Below, in pieces: positions 18,394 to 26,945 of a DNA stretch of 64,000 nucleotides (position 1 is the first letter of the stretch; the number at the start of each line of letters is the position of its first letter). The translations under genes were made by a program, and so were the position numbers. The notes beneath the pieces are model-generated. The model worked only from the letters and a program-made list of their open reading frames with translations, did no database searches and was not told where the DNA came from. The stretch lies in assembly GCA_033391075.1 (NCBI GenBank), contig JAWPMV010000001.1, positions 1,612,001 through 1,676,000 of the forward strand, written 5' to 3'. Source of the DNA: Bacteroidia bacterium (lineage in GTDB: Bacteria; Bacteroidota; Bacteroidia; J057).

Positions 18394-18836
18394 AAAGTGA
18401 AATCCAAAAAGAATTTTTCCTTATAAATGGATTCATAAACGATTTCAACTTCGACCCCTTTATGCTTAAAATCTCGTACCCCCAGAATAAGCTTATTAGC
18501 ACCGGGAGAAACCACACTGTTTTTTGAATAATTATAGCTGGCAGATATATCTTTCAATTGACCCATATCTTTAAGTAGATCATAGGCCCGGCCAAAGGAT
18601 TTTCCGTCCTTGGAAAAGTTCATTTTTTTTATAATTGCTGGCCCCAGGCCTTCATTAGAAAAACTTATACTCCTTATGCTGTCATTTGTATAGATGTGAA
18701 AATCTAGTAGGGGTCTGACACTGAGCTTGTTATGTTCTTCCAAAGAACTCATTTGCCATACGGAAACAATGAGTGCTGAAAGTGCGATAATTACCACCCC
18801 ATAATGGGACATTTTCTCAATTCTGCTTAGGGCCAT
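18390..18836 (-). CDS. Hypothetical membrane-anchored protein
   Basis: The protein has 148 residues. One transmembrane segment is seen at about residues 12-29 (HYGVVIIALSALIVSVWQM), followed by a soluble domain with SFSNEGLGPAIIKK, a pattern often seen in small beta-rich domains of membrane-anchored bacterial proteins of unknown function. The 3' end overlaps the convergent SDR gene by 4 bp. No functional family is recognised. Confidence 0.65.
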   Translation of the reverse strand: MALSRIEKMSHYGVVIIALSALIVSVWQMSSLEEHNKLSVRPLLDFHIYTNDSIRSISFSNEGLGPAIIKKMNFSKDGKSFGRAYDLLKDMGQLKDISASYNYSKNSVVSPGANKLILGVRDFKHKGVEVEIVYESIYKEKFFLDFTF

Positions 18837-19157
18837 TTTGCTATAATTTATCTTGAAAGTAAAAAAAGAATTTAGGGATTGAAGGCAGCGAAATTAATTC
18901 CTCTATTTTTGGTCAAATTTAAGCGAAAATATTTGAGTTTTAGGAGATTCAGCCTTAGTTTAAGTTAACGAAAATGAGCCTCAAAAATGCAATTCTATCC
19001 TATAAATAAGAGGATAGGTTCCGGACTAGTTTTGTGCCGACTTATACCATCCGCTTCTCGTCATTTTTTCGAGCTCCTTTCCTTTCTGGTGATCAGTGTA
19101 CGATTGCCCAAACTATAGCTCGATAAAAAGCTAGGTCTCTAATCTAAGAATCAGAAG
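18837..19157. other. Intergenic region upstream of the eda remnant and uxaC
   Basis: No gene is seen in these 321 bp. AGTTAACG at 18963-18970 resembles half of the LacI-type palindrome at 2292-2305. The rest is AT-rich on the left and moderately GC-rich near 19040-19110, and probably carries the promoter of the uxaC unit. No clear -7 element could be chosen. Confidence 0.4.
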
Positions 19158-19484
19158 ATGGCCAGATTCTCAAAACTACATTTGCTACAAGTTGCCCAAA
19201 ATCAGGGCATGTTTCCCTTGTTTTATCATCCGGTTTCGCTCTATGGGCCGGGCTTTGTCAAAGCAATCATAGGTCCCCAGCCCAGGATACAGATTATACC
19301 CATGGGAGGAGTATCTCCAGACAGAGTAAACTTCAGTGCCTGGTTTGAAGCCAAACTAAGCTGTATGGGCATGGGCTCAAAACTTATCACCAAAAAAATT
19401 GTGAAAAACAGAGACTTTAGCCTTTTGGAAAAAAATACCCAAAGAACCCTGAACCTTATACAGGAAATCAGAAATGGCCGCTAG
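19158..19484 (+). pseudogene. Internally deleted KDPG aldolase (eda) remnant
   Basis: The 108-residue frame joins the N-terminus of a Bacteroidota KDPG/KHG aldolase (MARFSKLHLLQ to MFPLFYHP, residues 1-25) directly to its C-terminal part (LYGPGFVKAI, IIPMGGVSPDRVNFSAWF, CMGMGSKLI). Intact enzymes have about 210-220 residues; roughly 110 are missing here. The lost stretch includes the catalytic glutamate and the Schiff-base lysine just before the FPA motif. The usual Thr of TGGV is Met and a conserved Gly in AWFxAG is Lys, so decay has continued after the deletion. The frame is still open and sits 38 bp before uxaC, where a working aldolase would belong in the uronate pathway. Aldolase activity is not expected. 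Confidence 0.8.
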
Positions 19485-19522
19485 TAAACAAACCCATTTA
19501 GAAACCGCTCAAAGATTGGATC

Positions 19523-20929
19523 ATGCATAAGATCAAACCTTTCCTCGACGAGAATTTTCTGCTGGAGAATGCAACAGCGGAGATTTTATATCACGAATTT
19601 GCCAAAGATCAACCCATCATTGATTATCACAATCATCTACCTCCGGGAGAGATTTTGCATAACAAAAGCTTTTCTACCTTGACAGAGGTTTGGTTAAAAG
19701 GAGATCATTATAAATGGCGAGCGATGCGGGCCAATGGAATCGGGGAGGAGTTCATCACCGGATCTATCTCTGATCGGGAAAAGTTCAGAAAGTGGGCAGA
19801 AACTGTGCCTTTTACCATGCGAAACCCCCTGTACCACTGGACGCATTTAGAACTCAAGCGATACTTCGGGATACATAGCTTACTCAATGCTAGCACGGCA
19901 GATGAGGTGTATGATCAGGCTACAGAACTATTACAGCAAGATGCTTTCTCAAGTAGAGGCTTACTTGAAAAAATGAATGTGAGCTTACTTTGCAGTACCG
20001 ATGATCCGACTGACGATCTCAAATCGCATCAAGCCCTTAAAAAAGAAGGCTGGAAAATTCGACTGCTGCCAGGTTTCAGGCCGGACAAGTTTATCATGAT
20101 CCAGACAACTGCTTTTCCGGATATGCTGGCAAAACTGGAGGCCTGCACGGCTAAGAACATAGAAACCTTTAGCAGCCTCATGGAAGCTCTTGAAGAAAGG
20201 ATGGATTACTTCCATGGATTGGGATGTCGGCTTTCGGATCATGGATTGGAAAAGTTGTATGCAGAAGCCTATAAAGAGAAAGAAATCGAAGATATTTTCC
20301 GCAAAAGAATAGAAGGGAAAGACATTAGTTGCCTGGAAGCTCGAAAGTATCAGTCAGCTATTTTGTATCGTCTGGCACTCCTTTATCATAAAAAAAACTG
20401 GACCATGCAGTTTCATCTGGGAGCTATCAGGAATAATAATGATCGATTGATGAGGAGACTGGGGGCAGATGTGGGAGCGGATTCTATTGGTGATTTTGAA
20501 CAGGCACGAGCGCTTTCAAGCTTTTTGAATCGATTGGACCGGGAGGAAAAACTGGCGCAAACAATCCTGTATAATCTCAATCCGGGAGACAATGAAGTCT
20601 TTGCGACTATGGCAGGGAATTACAATGATGGGAGTGTTCCGGGCAAAATACAATGGGGCTCAGCCTGGTGGTTCCTGGATCAAAAGGATGGGATGGAAAA
20701 GCAAATAGACGCTCTATCCAATATGGGTATGTTGTCGAGATTCATCGGCATGCTGACCGATAGCAGGAGCTTCCTTTCTTTCCCCCGCCATGAATATTTC
20801 CGAAGAATCCTCTGTAATCTGATCGGCAAAGATGTCCACAAAGGAGAACTCCCTCATGACATCCCCTGGTTGGGTAAGATGGTTGCAGATATTTGCTATG
20901 GAAATGCCAAACGCTATTTTGATTTCTAA
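19523..20929 (+). CDS. uxaC: Glucuronate/galacturonate isomerase UxaC
   Basis: The protein has 468 residues, the usual length for UxaC. IIDYHNHLPPGEI at residues 32-44 holds the HxH metal-binding pair. Later family segments include WTMQFHLGAIRNNN, LYNLNPGDNEVFATMAGNYNDG, VPGKIQWGSAWWFLDQKDGM, and LTDSRSFLSFPRHEYFRRILC. UxaC converts D-glucuronate to D-fructuronate and D-galacturonate to D-tagaturonate in the cytoplasm. It connects the SDR reductase upstream (fructuronate branch) with UxaB/UxaA downstream (tagaturonate branch). It follows the eda remnant by 38 bp and is probably co-transcribed with it. Confidence 0.97.
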   Translation: MHKIKPFLDENFLLENATAEILYHEFAKDQPIIDYHNHLPPGEILHNKSFSTLTEVWLKGDHYKWRAMRANGIGEEFITGSISDREKFRKWAETVPFTMRNPLYHWTHLELKRYFGIHSLLNASTADEVYDQATELLQQDAFSSRGLLEKMNVSLLCSTDDPTDDLKSHQALKKEGWKIRLLPGFRPDKFIMIQTTAFPDMLAKLEACTAKNIETFSSLMEALEERMDYFHGLGCRLSDHGLEKLYAEAYKEKEIEDIFRKRIEGKDISCLEARKYQSAILYRLALLYHKKNWTMQFHLGAIRNNNDRLMRRLGADVGADSIGDFEQARALSSFLNRLDREEKLAQTILYNLNPGDNEVFATMAGNYNDGSVPGKIQWGSAWWFLDQKDGMEKQIDALSNMGMLSRFIGMLTDSRSFLSFPRHEYFRRILCNLIGKDVHKGELPHDIPWLGKMVADICYGNAKRYFDF

Positions 20930-21105
20930 GCTAAAAACCTAACTTAAAAGTTAACGCCCAAAACCATTGAAATTTCTACTCTTACAGGCGGCTATGTCTC
21001 TCAAAATTTGGCCTATGGGGCTGGAAAGAGATAGAACTTAGAGATTTGACGGTTTTTGTGCTGCTTTTTGCTGCCAGAAAGTAGCCAGGGACTAAAACTA
21101 CTACA
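20930..21105 (+). promoter_or_regulatory. Upstream region of the dctP-sulfatase-uxaB-uxaA operon
   Basis: AGTTAACG occurs at 20949-20956, the same octamer as at 18963-18970 and similar to half of the LacI-type palindrome at 2292-2305. ACTACTACA at 21097-21105 ends at the dctP start codon. The spacing suggests a separate promoter for this operon under the same regulator, which is inference. Confidence 0.4.
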
Positions 21106-22104
21106 ATGAAAAAACTCCTCTCAATTGCCATTCTCCTGTCTATCCTGAGCTGCTCAGAGATCAGTGGAGTTAAAAACCTCAAACTTGGGCATGGTCTCGA
21201 TGTAAGTCATCCGGTTCATAAGGCCCTGGAATTTCTGGCAGAACGGGTCCAGGAAAAATCTGGCGGTAGCCTGGAAATCGAAATTTATCCCAGCCAACAA
21301 TTAGGTACCGAAAGGCAATGCCTCGAATTATTGCAAATTGGGAGTTTAGCTATGACCAAAGTTTCCGGAGCCGTAATGGAAAGCTTTGCCCCCAATACCA
21401 AAGTGCTGAGTTTGCCCTATATATTCAGAGGAAAAGAGCATGCACATCAGGTTTTTGATTCTAAATTGGGAAAAGACCTCTTAATTCAAGGGGAAAGGTA
21501 TTGGCTCAGAGGCCTTGCTTATCTCGATGCCGGTCAACGTTCCTTTTATACCAAAGAAAGACCAGTCAAATCACCCGCCGATCTGGAAGGCTTGAAAATA
21601 CGTGTACAGGAAAGTGTATCTGCCATGAACCTGGTTCGTTCTCTGGGTGGTTCACCTACTCCCATTTCCTGGGGAGAATTATATACTGCTTTGCAGCAAG
21701 GAGTAGTAGATGGAGCCGAAAATAATCCTCCTTCCTTTTATACCTCAAGACATTATGAAGTCTGCAAGTATTACTCCCTCAATGAGCATACGGCAGTTCC
21801 TGATATCCTGGTCATAAGTACGGTATTTTGGAATCGACTTTCTGAGCAAGAACAAGCATGGTTGCAGGAAGCTTCCGATGAAGCCATCGTTTATCAAAGA
21901 GAACTTTGGGCCAAAGCGGAACAAGAGGCCTTAGATGCTGTTCAAAAAGCCGGAGTAGAAGTGATTCGTCCCAGCAAAGATGCTTTTATGGAGAAAACTA
22001 AAGGACTACTGGATGCTTTTCAAGAAGAACCTGAAGTGTATAAACTCATTCAGGATATCCAGCAAATAGGCCTAAAAGATGAGCAAATTGAAAATGCCGG
22101 ATAA
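21106..22104 (+). CDS. TRAP transporter substrate-binding protein, DctP family (lipoprotein)
   Basis: The protein has 332 residues. A lipoprotein signal ends at LSILSC (Cys 16). DctP-type features are the KSGGSLEIEIYPSQQLGTERQ segment, LSLPYIFRG, and LKIRVQESVSAMNLVRSLGGSPTPISWGELYTALQQGVVDGAENNPPS (within about residues 160-205), which carries the conserved arginine that binds carboxylates. TRAP binding proteins deliver organic acids, often uronates, to a DctQ/DctM membrane pair. No dctQ or dctM gene lies in this window. The gene leads an operon with a sulfatase 9 bp downstream and then uxaB and uxaA, so its ligand is likely a hexuronate. Confidence 0.92.
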   Translation: MKKLLSIAILLSILSCSEISGVKNLKLGHGLDVSHPVHKALEFLAERVQEKSGGSLEIEIYPSQQLGTERQCLELLQIGSLAMTKVSGAVMESFAPNTKVLSLPYIFRGKEHAHQVFDSKLGKDLLIQGERYWLRGLAYLDAGQRSFYTKERPVKSPADLEGLKIRVQESVSAMNLVRSLGGSPTPISWGELYTALQQGVVDGAENNPPSFYTSRHYEVCKYYSLNEHTAVPDILVISTVFWNRLSEQEQAWLQEASDEAIVYQRELWAKAEQEALDAVQKAGVEVIRPSKDAFMEKTKGLLDAFQEEPEVYKLIQDIQQIGLKDEQIENAG

Positions 22105-22113
22105 TCCAGCCTG

Positions 22114-23556
22114 ATGCGATTTCTTTCAATAGCTATTTCTCTGATTTTTCTTTTTTCCTGTTCTATGGGAAAGAAAGAAGTCAATACTTCCTTTCCTCAA
22201 AAACCAAATATCATCCTCATCATGGTGGATGATTTGGGCTGGGGCGATGTCGGTTTTAATGGAAATCAAAAAATAAAAACCCCAAATCTGGATAAGCTGG
22301 CTTCTAAAGGATTTCGCTTGTCTCGTTTCTATTCAGCAGCACCGGTTTGTTCGCCTACAAGAGCCTCCTGCCTCACAGGTCGCAACCCCAATCGCATGGG
22401 CATTCCCGGAGCCAATACGGGACATATGCTGAAAGAGGAAATCGGACTTGCTGAAGTCTTAAAAGCTATGGGGTATAGAACCGGCCATTTTGGGAAGTGG
22501 CATTTGGGTACCCTGACAACTCAAATGAAGGATGCTAATCGAGGCAAAGCGGGAGATTCGACACATTATTCTATCCCAAGTATGCATGGCTATGATGCCT
22601 ATTTCTGTACGGAATCTAAAGTTCCGACTTATGATCCTCTCATTAAACCACTGGAATTTGATACTGCGAAGGGAGAATCTCTTCGATATGGTTGGGCAGC
22701 TGCGATTGAAGCGAAAAAGGAGGTTGAAGAATATGGTACCTGGTATTGGTCTGGAATTGAAGAAAGAGTGCTCAAAGAAATGGAGGGTGAGAATACCCGG
22801 ATAATCATGGATCAAGTCCTCCAATTTTTAAAGAGAAATCAAAAAACTCCTTTTTTTACGACCATTTGGCCACATACTCCCCATTTACCCGTAGTAGCTG
22901 CTAAAAAGTACAGAGATATGTATGCAGGCCTTTCCCATGAAGAGCAATTGTATTACGGAAGTATTACTGCAATGGATGAGCAAATTGGTAGGCTATGGAA
23001 CTATTTAGCGGAAAATGGGATAGCGGAAAATACCATGATCTGGTTTTGTAGTGATAATGGGCCTGAAAACCGCACTCCTGGTTCTGCTGCTCATTTCAGG
23101 GGGAGAAAGAGGAGTTTGTATGAAGGAGGGTTACGGGTTCCTGCATTTATGCTTTGGCCCGAAAAATTTGATCAGGGAAAAGAACTGGATTTCCCCATGT
23201 ACACCAGTGATTACCTGCCTACGATTTTGGACTTCCTGGAGGTAGAGGAAAAAATTCATGACTATCCCCTTGATGGGATTAGTCTACGCGATGTTTTTGA
23301 AGGCAAAAAGAATAAGCGCCAGGCAGGAATGGGCTTTATGCACAGGAATGGGGCGAAATCCTGGGTACATCAGCAGTATAAATTGATTTCGCCTAAGAAA
23401 GATGCTGCTTTTGAACTCTATGATCTCCTTACTGATCCTTCAGAGGAAAATAATCTGGCCAGTCAATATCCCGCTATTTTATCTGAATTGAAAAGAGAGT
23501 TGGAGGAATGGTCAGCTTCTGTTGAAAGGAGTAATGAGGGAGCGGATTATCCCTAA
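22114..23556 (+). CDS. Type I sulfatase (formylglycine-dependent), lipoprotein
   Basis: The protein has 480 residues with a lipobox FLFSC (Cys 16). The metal-site start NIILIMVDDLGWGD lies at 32-45. The sulfatase signature VCSPTRASCLTGR begins at residue 78; Cys 79 would be oxidised to formylglycine by a maturase not found in this window. GKWHLG and WPHTPHLPV are further active-site segments. The substrate position cannot be assigned. The gene lies inside a uronate operon: dctP ends 9 bp upstream, and the uxaB start codon lies inside its 3' end. This argues that desulfation and uronate breakdown concern the same glycan. Confidence 0.95.
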   Translation: MRFLSIAISLIFLFSCSMGKKEVNTSFPQKPNIILIMVDDLGWGDVGFNGNQKIKTPNLDKLASKGFRLSRFYSAAPVCSPTRASCLTGRNPNRMGIPGANTGHMLKEEIGLAEVLKAMGYRTGHFGKWHLGTLTTQMKDANRGKAGDSTHYSIPSMHGYDAYFCTESKVPTYDPLIKPLEFDTAKGESLRYGWAAAIEAKKEVEEYGTWYWSGIEERVLKEMEGENTRIIMDQVLQFLKRNQKTPFFTTIWPHTPHLPVVAAKKYRDMYAGLSHEEQLYYGSITAMDEQIGRLWNYLAENGIAENTMIWFCSDNGPENRTPGSAAHFRGRKRSLYEGGLRVPAFMLWPEKFDQGKELDFPMYTSDYLPTILDFLEVEEKIHDYPLDGISLRDVFEGKKNKRQAGMGFMHRNGAKSWVHQQYKLISPKKDAAFELYDLLTDPSEENNLASQYPAILSELKRELEEWSASVERSNEGADYP

Positions 23557-25018
23557 AGCTATGGAAATACTCAGAAGAAATACAGCAGCCTTAAAACAGC
23601 AAAGACCCATTCGCGTCATGCAATTTGGAGCCGGGAATTTTCTCCGGGCTTTCAGTGATTGGATGATTGATATTCTCAATGAAAAGACCAATTTTGACGG
23701 AGATGTTTTGCTTGTAAAGCCCACAGAAAAAGGGGACTATGAAGAATTGAGAGCACAAGAGGGTTTATACCATGTCTTGCTCAATGGAGTAGAAAATGGA
23801 GAACTTAAGGAAGCCACGAGGCTTATTACTTGTGTTAGGCACATCATTCATCCCTATAAAGAATGGAGCGCCTATCTTGCTTCTGCCCAAAAGCCTGATC
23901 TCCGTTTCATCATTTCTAATACCACAGAATCGGGCATCGTCTATACTTCTGGAGAACCTAAAGCAGTAGATAATTGTCCCAAAGAATTCCCAGCCAAGCT
24001 TTGCTATTGGCTCTGGGCCCGCTACGAGCACTTTAAGGGGGCAGCTGATAAAGGATGTATTATTCTTCCGCTAGAACTGATAGAGGATAATGGAGCCAAA
24101 TTAAAGGCAGCCATTTTATCCTATGCTAAAGATTGGGGGCTGGGACAGGATTTTGAAGCCTGGATTGATCAACACAATACCTTTTGCAATACCCTGGTTG
24201 ACAGGATAGTTTCTGGATACCCCGAAAAGAAAGCCGCTGAAATACAGACCCATCTTCAGAAGGATGATAAGCTGCTGGTTGCGGGGGAAATTTACCATAG
24301 CTGGATCATAGAAGGGCCTGAATTTGTTCGGAATGAGCTCCCTTTTGATCAAACAGATCTCAATATTCAGTTGGTGAAAGAGCTGAATATTCATCGCCAG
24401 ATAAAAGTTCGCATCCTCAATGGAGCACATACTTCGATTGTACCTATAGGTTTATTGGCGGGAGTGGAACTGGTTTCTGAAGCCATAGCACATCCTTTAT
24501 TATCCCTTTACCTTCAAGCTCTATTAGAAAAAGAGGTGATTCCCAATATCGAATATGATAAGGCCTATTTAGAAGCTTTTGCCTCCGATGTAAAGGATCG
24601 TTTCAAAAACCCCCATATCAGACATCAATTGATCAGTATAGCCCTCAATTCCAGTTCGAAATTTGTCAGCCGTTTATTGCCGACTTTTAAAGACTATCTG
24701 AGAAAGAGGGAGGCTTTGCCCGTTCATATTTGTTTTGCCTGGGCAGCTTTGATTTGTTTGTATAAAGGGGAATGGAAAGGCAAACATTTCGCTCTGAAAG
24801 ATGATGAAGAGAGGCTTGCTTTTTTTAAATCTTCCTGGGACAGGAATCCTAGGGCTTATGCTGAATTAGTTAGAACCATCCTCGCAAAAGAGGATATTTG
24901 GGGAGAGGACATGACAAATGTTCCGGAATTGAGCTCAGCTATTGCTGGATTTGTAGAACTCATAGATAGGCATGGGATGGAAGAAGCCCTGACCTACCTT
25001 TTACATGATATTTCCTGA
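23534..25018 (+). CDS. uxaB: Tagaturonate reductase UxaB
   Basis: From the ATG at 23534 the protein has 494 residues. It belongs to the mannitol-dehydrogenase/polyol long-chain family: IRVMQFGAGNFLRAFSDWMID is the NAD-binding segment, FIISNTTESGI and FCNTLVDRIVSGYP are conserved blocks, and KVRILNGAHTSIVP holds the catalytic lysine and histidine region. It reduces D-tagaturonate to D-altronate. The start is chosen because GGAG lies 4 bases before this ATG; the start codon sits 23 bp inside the sulfatase gene, so translation is probably coupled. An in-frame TTG at 23522 also exists. A fructuronate reductase of the same family is possible, but adjacent uxaA favours tagaturonate. Confidence 0.93.
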   Translation: MRERIIPKAMEILRRNTAALKQQRPIRVMQFGAGNFLRAFSDWMIDILNEKTNFDGDVLLVKPTEKGDYEELRAQEGLYHVLLNGVENGELKEATRLITCVRHIIHPYKEWSAYLASAQKPDLRFIISNTTESGIVYTSGEPKAVDNCPKEFPAKLCYWLWARYEHFKGAADKGCIILPLELIEDNGAKLKAAILSYAKDWGLGQDFEAWIDQHNTFCNTLVDRIVSGYPEKKAAEIQTHLQKDDKLLVAGEIYHSWIIEGPEFVRNELPFDQTDLNIQLVKELNIHRQIKVRILNGAHTSIVPIGLLAGVELVSEAIAHPLLSLYLQALLEKEVIPNIEYDKAYLEAFASDVKDRFKNPHIRHQLISIALNSSSKFVSRLLPTFKDYLRKREALPVHICFAWAALICLYKGEWKGKHFALKDDEERLAFFKSSWDRNPRAYAELVRTILAKEDIWGEDMTNVPELSSAIAGFVELIDRHGMEEALTYLLHDIS

Positions 25019-25023
25019 TAAAT

Positions 25024-26676
25024 ATGAAAAATACCTTCCTCAAAATACACCCTAAGGACAATCTCATAGTAGCTCTCCAGACCTTGACAAAGGGGACAAA
25101 AGTAGAGTTAGATGAAGGAATTCTGGAACTCCAGGAAGAAATTCCAGTCAAGCATAAATTTTCACAGGAGGATTTGCAAGAAGGAGAGGCTGTCTATATG
25201 TATGGAGTTTTGGTAGGGAGAGCGAGCAAGCCCATCAAAAAAGGGGGGCTGATCAATACGGAAAATCTTGTCCACGACACGGATGCCTATTCTACAGATC
25301 GGGCAAAACTGGATTGGACAGCTCCGGATATTTCGCGCTTTGAAGGCCGAAGTTGGCAAGGTTACCATCGTTCGGATGGGAGGGTCGGGACCGCAAATTA
25401 CTGGCTGGTAATTCCCCTGGTATTTTGTGAGAATCGCAATGTTCGTGTGATGCAGGAATCATTGGTTGAAGCCCTGGGATATTCGACAGATAAGAGCCAT
25501 AAAGTAGATATTGGCCCTCTCCTGGAAGCCTATAAAAACGGGGCTGATGCTGAAGGTTTGTTGGAACAAAAAATCCATCGGAGCCAGGAGGAAATTAGGC
25601 AGAGTAGACCCTTCTCCAATATTGACGGGATCAAATTTCTGACCCATGAAGGAGGTTGCGGAGGTACAAGAGAAGATTCTGAAACCCTTTGTAGGCTCTT
25701 TGCCAGCTATATCAATCATCCCAATGTCGGAGGAGCTACTGTCTTGAGTTTGGGATGCCAAAATGCTCAGATCAGGGTTCTACAAGAAGCTTTAGAAAGG
25801 GAAAACCCGAATTTCGACAAACCTCTTTATATCCTGGAACAACAAAAAAGCAAATCGGAACCGGACTTCCTCGAAGATGCGATAAAGCAGACTTTTGTTG
25901 GTTTGACTATTGCCAATCAGGTGAAAAGACAGGAAGCATCTTTGGATAAAATAAGCCTGGGACTGGAATGCGGGGGTTCGGATGGTTTCTCTGGTATTTC
26001 TGCCAACCCAGCTTTGGGCTATGCCTCTGATTTGCTGGTCGCCCTAAAAGGCCAGACTATTCTGGCTGAGTTCCCAGAACTTAATGGAGTGGAACAAGAG
26101 CTGATCAATCGTTGCGAAAACTCAGATATCGCTGAGAAGTTTTCTTATCTGATGAAGACCTATGCAGAAAGGGCCGAAGCTGTAGGTTCAGGTTTTGAAA
26201 ACAATCCTTCTCCCGGAAATATAAAAGATGGCCTGATTACTGATGCTATTAAATCTGCAGGAGCAGCAAAAAAAGGGGGAACTTCACCTGTGAGGGATGT
26301 GCTCGATTATACCGAAATTGCACGAAAGCCGGGACTTCATCTTTTGTGTACCCCCGGAGGAGATGTTGAAAGCACTACAGGCCTGGCGAGTGCTGGCGCC
26401 AATGTAATTGTCTTTACCACTGGTTTGGGTACTCCTACAGGCAATCCTATAAGTCCTGTCCTCAAAATGTCCACCAATAATGCCCTCTATCAACGCATGC
26501 GTGATATCATCGACATCAATGCCGGAACCATCATCACAGGAGAGGACAGCATCCAAAGCAAAGGTGAAGAACTTCTTGAGCTCATCATTCAGGTAGCCAG
26601 TGGAGAATATGAAGCAGCAGCCGTCCGGCTCGGACAGGATGATTTTATTCCGTGGAAGCGCGGCGTGTCTCTTTGA
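25024..26676 (+). CDS. uxaA: Altronate dehydratase UxaA
   Basis: The protein has 550 residues. An N-terminal SAF-type domain (about 1-95, LTKGTKVELD to YGVLVGRASKPIKKGGLI) is joined to the large C-terminal domain. Conserved metal-site blocks include EGGCGGTREDSETL, LSLGCQNAQ, LGLECGGSDGFSGISANPALG, GGDVESTTGLASAGANVIVFTTG and the C-terminal ITGEDSIQSKGEELL. It dehydrates D-altronate to 2-keto-3-deoxygluconate with Fe(II). It follows uxaB by 5 bp and appears to end the operon. The residue pattern fits altronate rather than galactarate dehydratase because of its uxaB neighbour, which is contextual evidence. Confidence 0.95.
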   Translation: MKNTFLKIHPKDNLIVALQTLTKGTKVELDEGILELQEEIPVKHKFSQEDLQEGEAVYMYGVLVGRASKPIKKGGLINTENLVHDTDAYSTDRAKLDWTAPDISRFEGRSWQGYHRSDGRVGTANYWLVIPLVFCENRNVRVMQESLVEALGYSTDKSHKVDIGPLLEAYKNGADAEGLLEQKIHRSQEEIRQSRPFSNIDGIKFLTHEGGCGGTREDSETLCRLFASYINHPNVGGATVLSLGCQNAQIRVLQEALERENPNFDKPLYILEQQKSKSEPDFLEDAIKQTFVGLTIANQVKRQEASLDKISLGLECGGSDGFSGISANPALGYASDLLVALKGQTILAEFPELNGVEQELINRCENSDIAEKFSYLMKTYAERAEAVGSGFENNPSPGNIKDGLITDAIKSAGAAKKGGTSPVRDVLDYTEIARKPGLHLLCTPGGDVESTTGLASAGANVIVFTTGLGTPTGNPISPVLKMSTNNALYQRMRDIIDINAGTIITGEDSIQSKGEELLELIIQVASGEYEAAAVRLGQDDFIPWKRGVSL

Positions 26677-26711
26677 TACGTCCTCTATTTCTGTCCCAGA
26701 GACTCTACGCC
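26662..26711 (+). terminator. Hairpin overlapping the uxaA stop codon
   Basis: GGCGTGTCTCT (26662-26672) can pair with AGAGAC and ACGCC (26698-26703, 26707-26711) with a 3-base bulge. It overlaps the uxaA stop codon. No long T-run follows, so it may be a weak terminator or a processing/stabilising stem. Confidence 0.35.
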
Positions 26712-26846
26712 TGTTAAGCGACTATCGGATAAAAATTGAGGCGAGAACAATACATAAAAAGAAGCTGTATACCGGGGATAGGATAGGCTTTTAAGTTATC
26801 CGCTTTAAAAATGAAGAAGTTCTTTCTGATATCTCCTCAGTTCGTA

Positions 26847-26854
26847 TATATTTG
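26847..26854 (+). promoter_or_regulatory. TAnnTTTG -7 element upstream of the 26946 sulfatase
   Basis: TATATTTG matches the Bacteroidota -7 consensus TAnnTTTG exactly and lies about 90 bases upstream of the sulfatase ATG. An ACTACAACA stretch starts 16 bases downstream. The -33 element is not obvious. The 269-bp gap 26677-26945 holds nothing else recognisable. Confidence 0.5.
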
Positions 26855-26945
26855 GAATACTGGATCTAAGACTACAACAAAAGCAAAACTACCTCCTGCG
26901 ATTCACCTCAAAGAGTCCGGGGGACTATATTCTAAATAACTCAAC

